From NCBI GenBank assembly GCA_945903265.1, contig CAMDNQ010000012.1:1-64000 (forward strand): a stretch of DNA of 64,000 nt, in the 5' to 3' direction. Made by a program: the position numbers and the translations under genes. This stretch comes from Candidatus Sulfopaludibacter sp. SbA3 (GTDB lineage: Bacteria; Acidobacteriota; Vicinamibacteria; Vicinamibacterales; UBA2999). How positions within the stretch are numbered: the first letter of the stretch is position 1; each line of letters starts with the position of its first letter. Below, in pieces: positions 1-8,142 of the stretch. The notes beneath the pieces were generated by a model. It was not told the origin of the DNA and did not search any database. It worked only from the letters and a program-made list of their open reading frames with translations.

Positions 1-1105
1 CGTCCACCGCGACAGGCGACGCCGAGAATCCTTCGCGCTGCGCGACGCCAAGTCTTCCCTGCCATAACGACTGTCCCGTTGTCGCCGACAGCGACGTGAC
101 GATGCTCGCCATGTCGTTGATCATGTAGAGCTGCTCGCCGTACAGAATCGGCGACGGCACAAACGGGGATCCGCGGGGACTTTCCCAGGCGAGATGCGTG
201 CGGCTCACGTCGCCGCTGCCGCCAGGCTTAATCGCCAGCGTCGGCCCGGCACGGCCGGACGAACAGAACACCATGCCGTATCCGACGACGGGCGTCGGGA
301 TGACTTCGTACGTCGTGCCGCCACAGCGCCACAGCTCGCGCCCGGTGATCGGATCGTACGACGTGACGTGCTGCTGGCCGTTGACGATGATCTCGTCGCG
401 CTGCCCGGCGCGAATGGCGATCGGTGTGCCCCACCCCACGCTGGCGTCCCGGCGCGTCCGCCACAACTCGCGTCCGGTTCGCGTATCGAACGCCGCGATG
501 AACGAGCCGCTGAACTGATCCTGGTAGAGGACGATCCGGTCTCTATAGAGAAGCGGTGATCCCGCTGCACCGTGATACGCGTCCATCGGGCCGAGGTCGC
601 GTTGCCATGCGAGCTTGCCGGTGAAGTCGAATGCAAACAGTCCACGTGCGCCGAACAGGACATAGACGAGCCGCCCGTCAGTGGCCGGCGTGGACGAGGC
701 GTGGCCGTTCTTGTAGTGGGCGCCCGAATCGGTCCGTCCCGCGGGTGCCGGCGTTTCCCAGAGCAGTCGGCCGTCGCTTCGTCGATACGCGAGGAGCGAC
801 AACTTCCGGCCGCCCTCATATGACGAGGTGACGAAGATGTGGTCGCCCCAGACGATCGGCGACGAGTTGCCGGTGCCGGGAACCGGGGTCTTCCACAGCA
901 CGCCCTGCGTGGGCGACCACGTATCCGGATACCCGGTGCCGGTCGCGAGGCCCTGCCCGGAAGGCCCGCGCCACCGCGGCCAGAACTTCATGCCCTCACC
1001 CTCGTCCGCGATCATGCGGACAGCAGGCTCCTGGCCTCGAACTTCGGGTATCGGCGTCAGGGAGGCGCCCAGCGCGACGGCGACGGCGAGAAGGAGGCGG
1101 ATCAT
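1..1105 (-). CDS. PQQ-like beta-propeller protein, secreted (C-terminus beyond window)
   Basis: Open minus-strand frame running off the left edge; about 368 codons are visible. The ATG at 1105 gives a hydrophobic signal peptide (residues about 1-24, ending near EVRGQ), so the product is exported. The rest shows repeated propeller-blade motifs typical of PQQ-like (BamB-like) repeats, such as GRLLWETPAP, GKLAWQRDLG, GRELWRTRR and GRELWRCGG, plus WPRWRGPSGQG near the N-terminus. The start overlaps the stop of the upstream permease gene by four bases (ATGA), so the two are probably translationally coupled. Quinoprotein dehydrogenase activity cannot be judged because the C-terminus is missing; a non-catalytic outer-surface propeller is equally possible. 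Confidence 0.85.
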   Translation of the reverse strand, partial: MIRLLLAVAVALGASLTPIPEVRGQEPAVRMIADEGEGMKFWPRWRGPSGQGLATGTGYPDTWSPTQGVLWKTPVPGTGNSSPIVWGDHIFVTSSYEGGRKLSLLAYRRSDGRLLWETPAPAGRTDSGAHYKNGHASSTPATDGRLVYVLFGARGLFAFDFTGKLAWQRDLGPMDAYHGAAGSPLLYRDRIVLYQDQFSGSFIAAFDTRTGRELWRTRRDASVGWGTPIAIRAGQRDEIIVNGQQHVTSYDPITGRELWRCGGTTYEVIPTPVVGYGMVFCSSGRAGPTLAIKPGGSGDVSRTHLAWESPRGSPFVPSPILYGEQLYMINDMASIVTSLSATTGQSLWQGRLGVAQREGFSASPVAVD

Positions 1106-4100
1106 TCGGTTCGGAGTGATTGCAGCACAGGTGCTCGTGAGACCAGGCGGGTCGCTGCGAGCGACGATAGCAGACCGGTCAGGAACACCGCAAAGACAAC
1201 GAGCAAGCCGGCAGTACTGATGGGAAGCCGCCCGCCGCGCTCCACGAGGGTGGGGGCAATGGCCACCGCCGCGCAAATCGCACCGACACCGAGCCCGCCG
1301 GCGAGCAGCAGGATCGACTCGGCGGCGGCCATCAGCATGAAATGCCCGCGGCGAAAACCGAGGGCGCCCAGCATGGCCAGTTCCCGGCGCCGCTCGATGA
1401 CGTTGCGCAACATGACCGCCCCAAGTCCAACCGTACCCAGCAGCAGACCAAGGCCTCCGAGCGTCTGAAACGTCGAGAGGTACGTGTTTTCGACACGATG
1501 GAAGGCCGCCAGACGTTCCGCCGTGCCGGTCGCATCGCCGCCGACATCCGTCAGCGCATCTTCGACGCGCACCGCCAGCGCACCGGGTGTTTCGGGCGAA
1601 TCCACCAGAAACACCTGATACCCCTGTTGCTCGGGGAAATGCTGGACGAAGTTCGCCTGCGACATGACCAGCTCGCTTTGAAACAGGCTGTCCCTCAGAG
1701 CGGCCACAAACCGCACGGTGATCTCGCGGTCGCCGAACATGATCGTCAGCTCGTCGCCCAGACGCTTGTGCAGGACATAGGTGAGCGAATTCGCATCGAC
1801 GACGACGGGAATGGCCCCGGTGGGGTCGGGGAGCTGCAGCAGCAGCCAGGGGTTCGCGCGCTCCTGGTCATTCGGCGCGAGGGAATCCTGAAACGCGAAT
1901 CGTCCCTGCTCGATGAATGCGTCGCTCGCGCCGAGGATGCGTGGCCGCGTAGGCACGTACAGATTGAGACAACTCGTGTCGTCGCCAGGCAGCAGCCGGA
2001 ACGGTTCGAACGTGGCGCCGGAAAATTCCACAAGGTTTAGAGCCTGGCGGCCCTCTTCGGTGTTCGGATCGTGCGCCACCGGAACGAGCGTTTCGACGAA
2101 GAGCGCGTAGCCACCGGTGCCGGAGGACCGGGTGGCATCAACCCCGCCGTCACGGCGGAAGGCATCCACGGCCAGCAGGATGAACGTCGCCGATGCGATG
2201 ACCGCGATGGAGAGCACGCTGCGGGCGGGCCTGTACGTGGTGTTCCGCAATCCAAGCCGCAAGACGGACGGCCAGCCACGCCCCCAGTCCCGACCCCCGA
2301 CGCCTTCACCCCCTCGGCGGCGGAACAGTTCTCGCCGGAACAGTTCTCGGCGGAATAGTGCGCTGCAGAAACAGAGTCCCGCCGCGAGCAACAGCGCGCC
2401 TGCGCCGAAGAACGACCCGGCGGCCGGAATGAGATTCGCGCTCGCCGCGCCAATCAGCGCGACACCGGCCACGGCCAGCACGGCGCCGACGCCCGCCTGC
2501 CGGCCGCCGGAGGAGACGCCGGCGCGATCACCGTCGACCGCGAGCTGGCCGGCGAGCAGTTCGCGCTCGGATAACCGGCCCAATCCGCGAAGCGTCCACC
2601 AGATGCAGACAAGCGCGGCGATGACAACCCCGGCCGCGCCCGCCAGCAGCGAGACGACGGACACGTGCAGCGTCAGCGCGCGCGTGCCGATGGCATCCAC
2701 CCACCACGTGCGAAGGGCCGTCACCAGCAGCGCCGCATATGCCACGGCACCCGCCATGCCGAGGACGCTGCCGATGCCGGACACCAGGAACCCTTCGGCC
2801 AGGAACAGGCGCCGCAGTGCCGCAGGCCCGAACCCCACCGCGCGAAGCAACCCGATTTCGCGCGCGCGCTGATCGACACCCAGCTTGAAGAACAACACCG
2901 CCAGCAGAAGCGCCGACACGACGAGAAAGAAACTGAAGTACACGAAATAGGCGCCGAAGTCGGTGGCCCCGCGAGCAGCGGCCACGCCTTCGCCGCGAAC
3001 ATCGCGCACAGCCAGTCCGGCCGCCAGCGGGTCGATTCCCGCTCGCAGACGCACTTCGTAATCCTGCTGGGCGTCGTTCAGCGTCTGTCCTGTCGAGGGA
3101 GCGAGGCGGATGGACGTGACGCCCCCGTGGCGCGATCGCCAGAGGCGCCGCCCCGTCTCGAAGTCGACGAACGCCTTGGGGGTGGTGCGGTGCTCGTTCC
3201 AGTACTCCTCGTCGCGCCGCTCGATCCGCCGCAGGTCGAGCGGAAACGGCGGATCCCAGTCGACGATCGTCGGGGAGTCTGTAATCCCGGGATACGCCGG
3301 CGCCATGTCGCGGTCGCCGGCGGCAATCGGCACAATCGCCGCCACACGGAAGTCCGCCGACTGCGTGGCAAGCCGTCCGGTGTCCTGCCAGACGTAGTAC
3401 TCGAGCGCGACCGGGTCACCCACGCGCGCCTGAAGCTCCGTCGCCGCCCACTCGTTCAGCACGATCGCGGGACCGTCGACCGCCGCGAGATCCGGAGTCA
3501 CCGACGTCAGGTCGGTGGCTGTGACCAGCGAATACGGAATCTCCCGATCACCGGTGCGCATGGTGTTGGCGAGATACGTCAGCAGCGGCTGGCTCTCGCC
3601 TGCTCCCAGCGAAAGACCAGCGGCAGCGGACGCCTGCTGATCCGTCATCACGCCGGCATCCGAGGTCACCGTGAGAAGGTTGCGCGCCGGGAGCGTCGTC
3701 ACGCGGAGGCCAAGGTCTGTCAGCGCCGCGGTCCGGCGAATCACCTCCTGCAGTGCGCCGGCCCCGCCAGCGTCGGCCCCGTCAGCACTCGCCCGATCAG
3801 CGTCGCCACCGAAACCAGACACGAGCAACGTGTTCACGCGCTCCGGAACGTCGAGCTCCTGCTGCACCTGCGAGAGCGGCACGAAGAGCGCGCGGAGGGC
3901 CGCCTGACGCTGCTCGAGCGAGAACTCGCCAAGGGCATCAGCCGGGACAACGCCAACGGCCGTAAATCTCATCGTCCGGCCGGCATTCTCTTTCCGTCCG
4001 TGGAGCGACTCGAGCGGAATGTCCGAGGGGCGCTGCACCCGAACGAGCAGCGTCGCGCCGCCGGCCGCCCCGAGTTCGTCCGCCAGCGCGGCACTCATCA

Positions 4101-4518
4101 GCGCCTCGCCCTCTGCAGGACCGGATCGTCCGGTGCCGTGGAACATCCAGAACCGATCGTCGACCGCATAGACGCGGACGTCGCCAAGTTTGCGGCCGCT
4201 CTCCTGGTTCGTAGCGATGGCTGGAAGCACGATCAGCGGTACGACGCCATCGAAGCCGCGGCCAAACGCAGCGTCCGATTGAACGTCCGCGGCCAGCGCC
4301 TCGCGGAAGAACCCGCTCGACACCACCACGAAGTCCGTCTGGCCGAGGCGCTGAGCAGCAAGGTCGCGGAGCGTGCCCCGGACGGAATCGCCCACAAGCA
4401 GCGCGCCCGCGAGCACCGCGACGGCGGTCGCCACACCGGCGATGGCCGCAAGGTGCGACCGCCAGTAGTACGCGAGGTTCCGGAGGATCAGCGTGCTGGC
4501 GTTCATCGGCGCATTCAT
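1102..4518 (-). CDS. Large FtsX/MacB-type ABC permease, duplicated FtsX domains
   Basis: Membrane protein of 1138 aa. An N-terminal TM segment (about 15-40) precedes a long extracytoplasmic region (about 45-510). A first FtsX-like block of several TMs lies at about 515-690 and contains RAREIGLLRAVGF. A second extracytoplasmic region follows a TM near 770, and a C-terminal FtsX block (about 1025-1138) contains RRRELAMLGALGFRR. This duplicated layout is typical of LolCE/MacB-like permeases that move lipoproteins or peptides. The start chosen is the ATG at 4518, preceded by a perfect AGGAGG and four bases after the MFS stop; a longer frame would run into the MFS gene. No ATPase gene is adjacent, which is unusual. 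A 15-bp tandem repeat encodes RRELF units near residue 725. Confidence 0.85.
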   Translation of the reverse strand: MNAPMNASTLILRNLAYYWRSHLAAIAGVATAVAVLAGALLVGDSVRGTLRDLAAQRLGQTDFVVVSSGFFREALAADVQSDAAFGRGFDGVVPLIVLPAIATNQESGRKLGDVRVYAVDDRFWMFHGTGRSGPAEGEALMSAALADELGAAGGATLLVRVQRPSDIPLESLHGRKENAGRTMRFTAVGVVPADALGEFSLEQRQAALRALFVPLSQVQQELDVPERVNTLLVSGFGGDADRASADGADAGGAGALQEVIRRTAALTDLGLRVTTLPARNLLTVTSDAGVMTDQQASAAAGLSLGAGESQPLLTYLANTMRTGDREIPYSLVTATDLTSVTPDLAAVDGPAIVLNEWAATELQARVGDPVALEYYVWQDTGRLATQSADFRVAAIVPIAAGDRDMAPAYPGITDSPTIVDWDPPFPLDLRRIERRDEEYWNEHRTTPKAFVDFETGRRLWRSRHGGVTSIRLAPSTGQTLNDAQQDYEVRLRAGIDPLAAGLAVRDVRGEGVAAARGATDFGAYFVYFSFFLVVSALLLAVLFFKLGVDQRAREIGLLRAVGFGPAALRRLFLAEGFLVSGIGSVLGMAGAVAYAALLVTALRTWWVDAIGTRALTLHVSVVSLLAGAAGVVIAALVCIWWTLRGLGRLSERELLAGQLAVDGDRAGVSSGGRQAGVGAVLAVAGVALIGAASANLIPAAGSFFGAGALLLAAGLCFCSALFRRELFRRELFRRRGGEGVGGRDWGRGWPSVLRLGLRNTTYRPARSVLSIAVIASATFILLAVDAFRRDGGVDATRSSGTGGYALFVETLVPVAHDPNTEEGRQALNLVEFSGATFEPFRLLPGDDTSCLNLYVPTRPRILGASDAFIEQGRFAFQDSLAPNDQERANPWLLLQLPDPTGAIPVVVDANSLTYVLHKRLGDELTIMFGDREITVRFVAALRDSLFQSELVMSQANFVQHFPEQQGYQVFLVDSPETPGALAVRVEDALTDVGGDATGTAERLAAFHRVENTYLSTFQTLGGLGLLLGTVGLGAVMLRNVIERRRELAMLGALGFRRGHFMLMAAAESILLLAGGLGVGAICAAVAIAPTLVERGGRLPISTAGLLVVFAVFLTGLLSSLAATRLVSRAPVLQSLRTE
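2321..2362. repeat. 15-bp tandem repeat inside the permease gene
   Basis: Two near-identical 15-bp units (consensus CGGAACAGTTCTCGC) are followed by a degenerate third. On the minus strand they encode reiterated RRELF between TM segments of the permease. The unit is a multiple of three, so copy-number change would keep the frame. Confidence 0.8.
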
Positions 4519-4522
4519 CTGC

Positions 4523-5752
4523 TCAGTCACCTCCTGAATGCGCCAGCGCGCCCGAAGGAATGCGCACGACGAACGCAGCGGCGGCGAGCGACGCGGTACA
4601 GGCGGCCAGCGTGTAGAACGCCGCCGCGTACGACCCGGTCGCATCGACCGAGGCGGCGAGCAGCAGCGGACCGACCGCCGACGCGATCACCGTCATGGCC
4701 TGGGCGGCGCCCTGAATCCGCCCGAGGTGCCGGCGTCCGTACGCCCGTCCCCAGAAACTGAAGAAGACGACCATCACAAAGCCGCCGGCGATGCCCATAG
4801 CCACCGCCTGGATCATGACCTGGCCCGGTGTCGCCACGCGAGCGAGGCCGATCAGCGCACCCGCGAGAATCACCAGCGCGGTCACGGCCACGGCGCGCAG
4901 CGACCCGCGACCGGCGAGCGCGCCTGCCCCGAAGTTCCCCGCCAGGCCGGCGATGGCCGTCACGGCGAGCGCCTGATGAAAGACGGCCGGCGCGAACCCG
5001 CGTTCCGCCAGAATCGACTCGTTGAACAGGCCGATACCGGAGGCCACGAGTCCATACACAGACGTCGCGAGCGCGAACACCCAGAACGCCGGCGATCGCA
5101 GCGCCTCCCCCAGCGTGGCATCGACACCCGCTGCCGGCCGCGGCGTCTCGTCGCCGTCAACCGAGAGTCCGACTGCTTCGGGTGACGATCGGTCCAGCAG
5201 CCACGCGACGGGTGCGACCCCGGCCATGAGGGCGAGACCGACGACGGCCCATGCGTTGCGCCAGCCGGTGGTCAGCACCAACCCACCGACGATCGGGAAC
5301 GCCGCCATGAAACCGACGCTCATCGCGACCGCGTAGACCGCCATGGCGCGCGTCAGGCGCCGGCGGAACCACTTCCCCACCATCGCGAGGCTGACGATCG
5401 AGAGCGAACTCTGTCCGAGGCCCCGCGTCAACGTGACGGCGACCAGCATCATCGCCAGGCCTGTCGCGCGGCTCATCGCGAGTACGACCATCCCGAGCGC
5501 GAGCACGATCGTGGTCAGGACAATCCGGCTGCCCGCGCGGTCGAGCCATCGCCCGATCCCGACGCAGAAGAGCGACCCGATCAGCGTCGCCACCAGATTG
5601 ATCTGGGCAAACGTGACGCGGCCGATGCCCAGGTCGCGCATCAACGGCTCTGTGATGAGCCCCAGGCCCTGCGTCCGCCCGGGTAAGGTCGCCACCATCC
5701 CGAGCGCGGCAACCCCCAGCGCCACCCATCCGTAATAAAAGGGCGGTCTCAC
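4523..5752 (-). CDS. MFS transporter
   Basis: Protein of 409 aa with about 12 hydrophobic segments. The MFS loop 2-3 signature is recognisable as GIGRWLDRAGSRIV (about 65-78), and a second-half counterpart GALAGRGSLRAVAV lies near the middle. The N-terminus (MRPPFYYGWVALGVAALGM) is typical of the monocarboxylate/oxalate-formate antiporter branch of MFS proteins. Its start overlaps the stop of the lipid kinase gene by four bases and it lies four bases before the permease gene, so it is the middle gene of an operon. The substrate cannot be told from the sequence. Confidence 0.85.
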   Translation of the reverse strand: MRPPFYYGWVALGVAALGMVATLPGRTQGLGLITEPLMRDLGIGRVTFAQINLVATLIGSLFCVGIGRWLDRAGSRIVLTTIVLALGMVVLAMSRATGLAMMLVAVTLTRGLGQSSLSIVSLAMVGKWFRRRLTRAMAVYAVAMSVGFMAAFPIVGGLVLTTGWRNAWAVVGLALMAGVAPVAWLLDRSSPEAVGLSVDGDETPRPAAGVDATLGEALRSPAFWVFALATSVYGLVASGIGLFNESILAERGFAPAVFHQALAVTAIAGLAGNFGAGALAGRGSLRAVAVTALVILAGALIGLARVATPGQVMIQAVAMGIAGGFVMVVFFSFWGRAYGRRHLGRIQGAAQAMTVIASAVGPLLLAASVDATGSYAAAFYTLAACTASLAAAAFVVRIPSGALAHSGGD

Positions 5753-6666
5753 GCCAGCACCTCGATCCGCGCATCGGCCGGTACGCGCACACGCAGCGCG
5801 CCGGGCCGCGTCCGCACGGTGATTTCGGCGGAGCCGACAAACGGTTCCCCGTCCACGTGATAGACCACCGGCTTTGCGGAGGTGATCGTGATCTCGGCAG
5901 CGCGCCGGGTTGTGACTCCCCTGATACGAGCGATGTGCCCGGCAAAGATCCTCGGCACCTGTACCAGTGCCGCCAGCGGAGATCGGGCGGCGACCACGAC
6001 CACGTCGAGTAACCCGTCGTTGAGTCTCGCCTCAGGCGCGATCAGTGCGCCATTGCCGTACTGACGGGAGTTGGCGATCGCAATGAGCAGGGCACGGACG
6101 CGCACGGCGTCGCCGTCCGCGACAACGGTGTGTTCGTCGGGCGTGTAGGAGAACAGTTCCTGCGCCGTGATCGTCAGATACTTCCGGAACCCACGGATGA
6201 GCAGCCCCTCGGTCGCGAACCGGTGGGCGACGCGGGCGTCGAGACCAATCCCCGCGACGTTGAAGAACAGGTGGCCATCAAGCTCCCCGGCATCAATCTG
6301 CACGTCGCGACCATTCAGCGCGACGTCGATGGCGCCGACAGGATCCAGTGGAATGTGCAGTTCGCGGGCGAGCCCGTTGCCCGATCCGCTGGGAATGATG
6401 CCCAGCGTGGCGTCGCGGAAGGCCAGGGTGGACGCGATCTCGTTGACGGTGCCGTCGCCACCCCACGCGACAATCGTCGTGGTGCCCTCCCGCAGCATGG
6501 CGCCGGCGATTTCGCACGCGTGACCGGGACGCTCCGTCAGGACGACATGGGCATCGAGTCCGCGCGCGGCCAAGAGCGACGCGGCGAGTTCCGCACGCGC
6601 GCGGGCCACGTGCGGCCGACCTCCCGTCCCGGAGATCGGATTGATGATGATCGCGACACGGGCCAA
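5749..6666 (-). CDS. Diacylglycerol/lipid kinase, YegS/DagK family
   Basis: Protein of 305 aa, the usual length for the DAGK catalytic family that phosphorylates diacylglycerol or related lipids with ATP at the membrane. The nucleotide-binding GGDGT is at residues 69-73, followed by the family motif SGSGNGLAREL (about 93-103); the N-terminal INPISGTGG is also diagnostic. The start is a TTG at 6666 (MARVAIIINP); no in-frame ATG fits better. It overlaps the MFS gene by four bases. Upstream, the 34 bases to sixA are almost entirely a 7-bp tandem repeat. Confidence 0.9.
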   Translation of the reverse strand: MARVAIIINPISGTGGRPHVARARAELAASLLAARGLDAHVVLTERPGHACEIAGAMLREGTTTIVAWGGDGTVNEIASTLAFRDATLGIIPSGSGNGLARELHIPLDPVGAIDVALNGRDVQIDAGELDGHLFFNVAGIGLDARVAHRFATEGLLIRGFRKYLTITAQELFSYTPDEHTVVADGDAVRVRALLIAIANSRQYGNGALIAPEARLNDGLLDVVVVAARSPLAALVQVPRIFAGHIARIRGVTTRRAAEITITSAKPVVYHVDGEPFVGSAEITVRTRPGALRVRVPADARIEVLA

Positions 6667-6675
6667 GGGTGCTTG

Positions 6676-6703
6676 TGACCTTTGACCTGTGACCTGTGAC
6701 TTA
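6676..6703. repeat. Heptameric tandem repeat (TGACCTG)
   Basis: Four consecutive 7-bp units, TGACCTT then TGACCTG twice then a degenerate TGACTTA, run into the sixA stop codon. They fill most of the sixA-lipid kinase junction. One of several period-7 repeats of different sequence in this window. Confidence 0.85.
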
Positions 6704-7207
6704 TTTCTTCAGTCCGCGCAGCAGCTTGGGTTGCACGAACCAGCTGAGTGCGCCGGCGCGGCGGGACGTCAGGCTCTCGAGGTCGATGCGGCACGCGCCG
6801 CCTTTCTTGAACGGGAGCGCGCGCCCGGCGCCGATCAGATGTGCGGCAAGCTCGCCGAGACCCGGCTCGTGTCCGACGACCGCGATCCGCCGGCGCTTGG
6901 CGGCGCGATTGAGCTGGGCCATTACGGACCCGGGTGCGTGCCCGGGCGCCAGGGCGTCCAGCGTCCGCACGGTCGGTTTTCCCGGCAGGCCTGACGCCAT
7001 CAGCTCCGCCGTCTGCTTGGCGCGAATCAAGGGGCTGGTAAAGATCTCGTCGACTTCCACGCCCATCTTCCGCATGCCCTCGACCGATTCCTTGAACCGC
7101 GCGATACCGCGAGTCGTCAGCGGGCGTTTGTCGTCGTCGGGCCAGTCTTCGCCGCGTTCAGCAGCAATCGCATGACGAACCAGGTACAGCGCGCAGGGGC
7201 CGGCCAT
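6701..7207 (-). CDS. sixA: SixA-type phosphohistidine phosphatase
   Basis: Protein of 168 aa from the histidine phosphatase (RHG) superfamily. The catalytic motif LVRHAIA has the nucleophilic His at residue 12, and the second core His is in VVGHEPGLGELAAHL. Length and the DDKRPLTTRG segment match SixA, which removes phosphate from histidine in signalling and phosphotransfer proteins. Its start directly abuts the stop of the CHAD gene, so the two form a unit. The placement beside CHAD, ppx and pst genes suggests a link to phosphate or polyphosphate signalling (inference). Confidence 0.88.
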   Translation of the reverse strand: MAGPCALYLVRHAIAAERGEDWPDDDKRPLTTRGIARFKESVEGMRKMGVEVDEIFTSPLIRAKQTAELMASGLPGKPTVRTLDALAPGHAPGSVMAQLNRAAKRRRIAVVGHEPGLGELAAHLIGAGRALPFKKGGACRIDLESLTSRRAGALSWFVQPKLLRGLKK

Positions 7208-8122
7208 CTATGCGGCGGACGCCGACGCGCCGGTCGAATCATGGGGAGCGGCGGCCTTCTCGGTCGTATCGCACACCGCGAGCAGCTTGCGACGCATGGT
7301 GACGTAGCGCCCGTGAATCTGGCGGCACTCGGTTTCCAGATGCCGGACCAGATGATCGAGATTGGCGGAGATGCGAAGGGTCGGGGCCTGCGGCGACCCC
7401 TGCAGGCCGCGGACGCGGAGAATCAGCACCTCTAGATCATGCATCCGTCCGAGCAGATCCTGCACCTGTTTGAGTGTGCGAATCTGCGCCACGGCGCGCG
7501 ATCCGCTCAGTTCCCGCGACACTTCGAGCGCGTAGCGCAGTTTCTTCACCGCGACGCGCACCTCGTGCAGCCGATCCGGCAGGTAGATGGCCCCGGCGTT
7601 TTCAATGGCTCCACGCAGCCGCGCGGCCCGCCGCGCGGAGCGGATCCGCGCGCGGGCGATGCGTTTCGGGTCTCTGGCCCGCGGCCGCGCGGGATGCGGC
7701 TGGTGCTTGCGCGCGGCGGCCACCAGCTTCCGGCTAAGCCGCTCGACGTCGACATGCGACACCTCGGACTGCATGTGCGCGTGCACGCGTTCACGTTCCA
7801 GCCGGATTTCCTGCTTGAGCCGCGCGATCGACGCGGCCGGCACGGCGCCGCCCGTGCTCAGCTCGTCGAGCGTCTGCAACGCGACGTCGAGCTCGCGGAC
7901 AGGCCCGAGCGCGCGCGTGAGACGCCGCATGCGGCGTTCGAATTTCCTGCCGCGCGCGCCGGACACGATGAGCGGCACGGCCTCGCGCAGTCGGCGCGTC
8001 GCCACTCTGGCTTCATGTACCCGCGCGACCTCGCCCTTCTGCGCGCCGGGTAGCGATCGCTCCAGCGCCAGAGCGCGCTGGCGGATCACAATTTCGGCCG
8101 GCGACGTGGTGCGACGCGTCAT
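7208..8122 (-). CDS. CHAD-domain protein (polyphosphate-binding helical domain)
   Basis: Protein of 304 aa rich in Arg and His and predicted to be largely alpha-helical. The motifs VHEARVATRRLRE and LHEVRVAVKKLRYALE are the two repeated helical hairpins of CHAD (conserved histidine alpha-helical domain), a family known to bind polyphosphate. No triphosphate tunnel (CYTH) domain is fused to it. It lies back-to-back with ppx across a 20-bp gap, a context seen for CHAD proteins and consistent with polyphosphate handling. The ATG at 8122 has a TATAGT box seven bases upstream, suggesting leaderless transcription. Confidence 0.88.
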   Translation of the reverse strand: MTRRTTSPAEIVIRQRALALERSLPGAQKGEVARVHEARVATRRLREAVPLIVSGARGRKFERRMRRLTRALGPVRELDVALQTLDELSTGGAVPAASIARLKQEIRLERERVHAHMQSEVSHVDVERLSRKLVAAARKHQPHPARPRARDPKRIARARIRSARRAARLRGAIENAGAIYLPDRLHEVRVAVKKLRYALEVSRELSGSRAVAQIRTLKQVQDLLGRMHDLEVLILRVRGLQGSPQAPTLRISANLDHLVRHLETECRQIHGRYVTMRRKLLAVCDTTEKAAAPHDSTGASASAA

Positions 8123-8128
8123 TGTGCC

Positions 8129-8136
8129 TACTATAT
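8129..8136. promoter_or_regulatory. Shared divergent -10 region, CHAD/ppx
   Basis: The only AT-rich box in the 20-bp space between the divergent starts. Read rightward, TACTAT (8129-8134) sits eight bases before the ppx ATG. Read leftward, TATAGT (8135-8130) sits seven bases before the CHAD ATG. Transcripts would begin at or very near the start codons. No convincing -35 is visible. Confidence 0.6.
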
Positions 8137-8142
8137 CCCTGC

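Noticed and set aside
6676..6703. CRISPR-like array
   Set aside because: Units are 7 bp with no spacers, and no cas gene is in the window.
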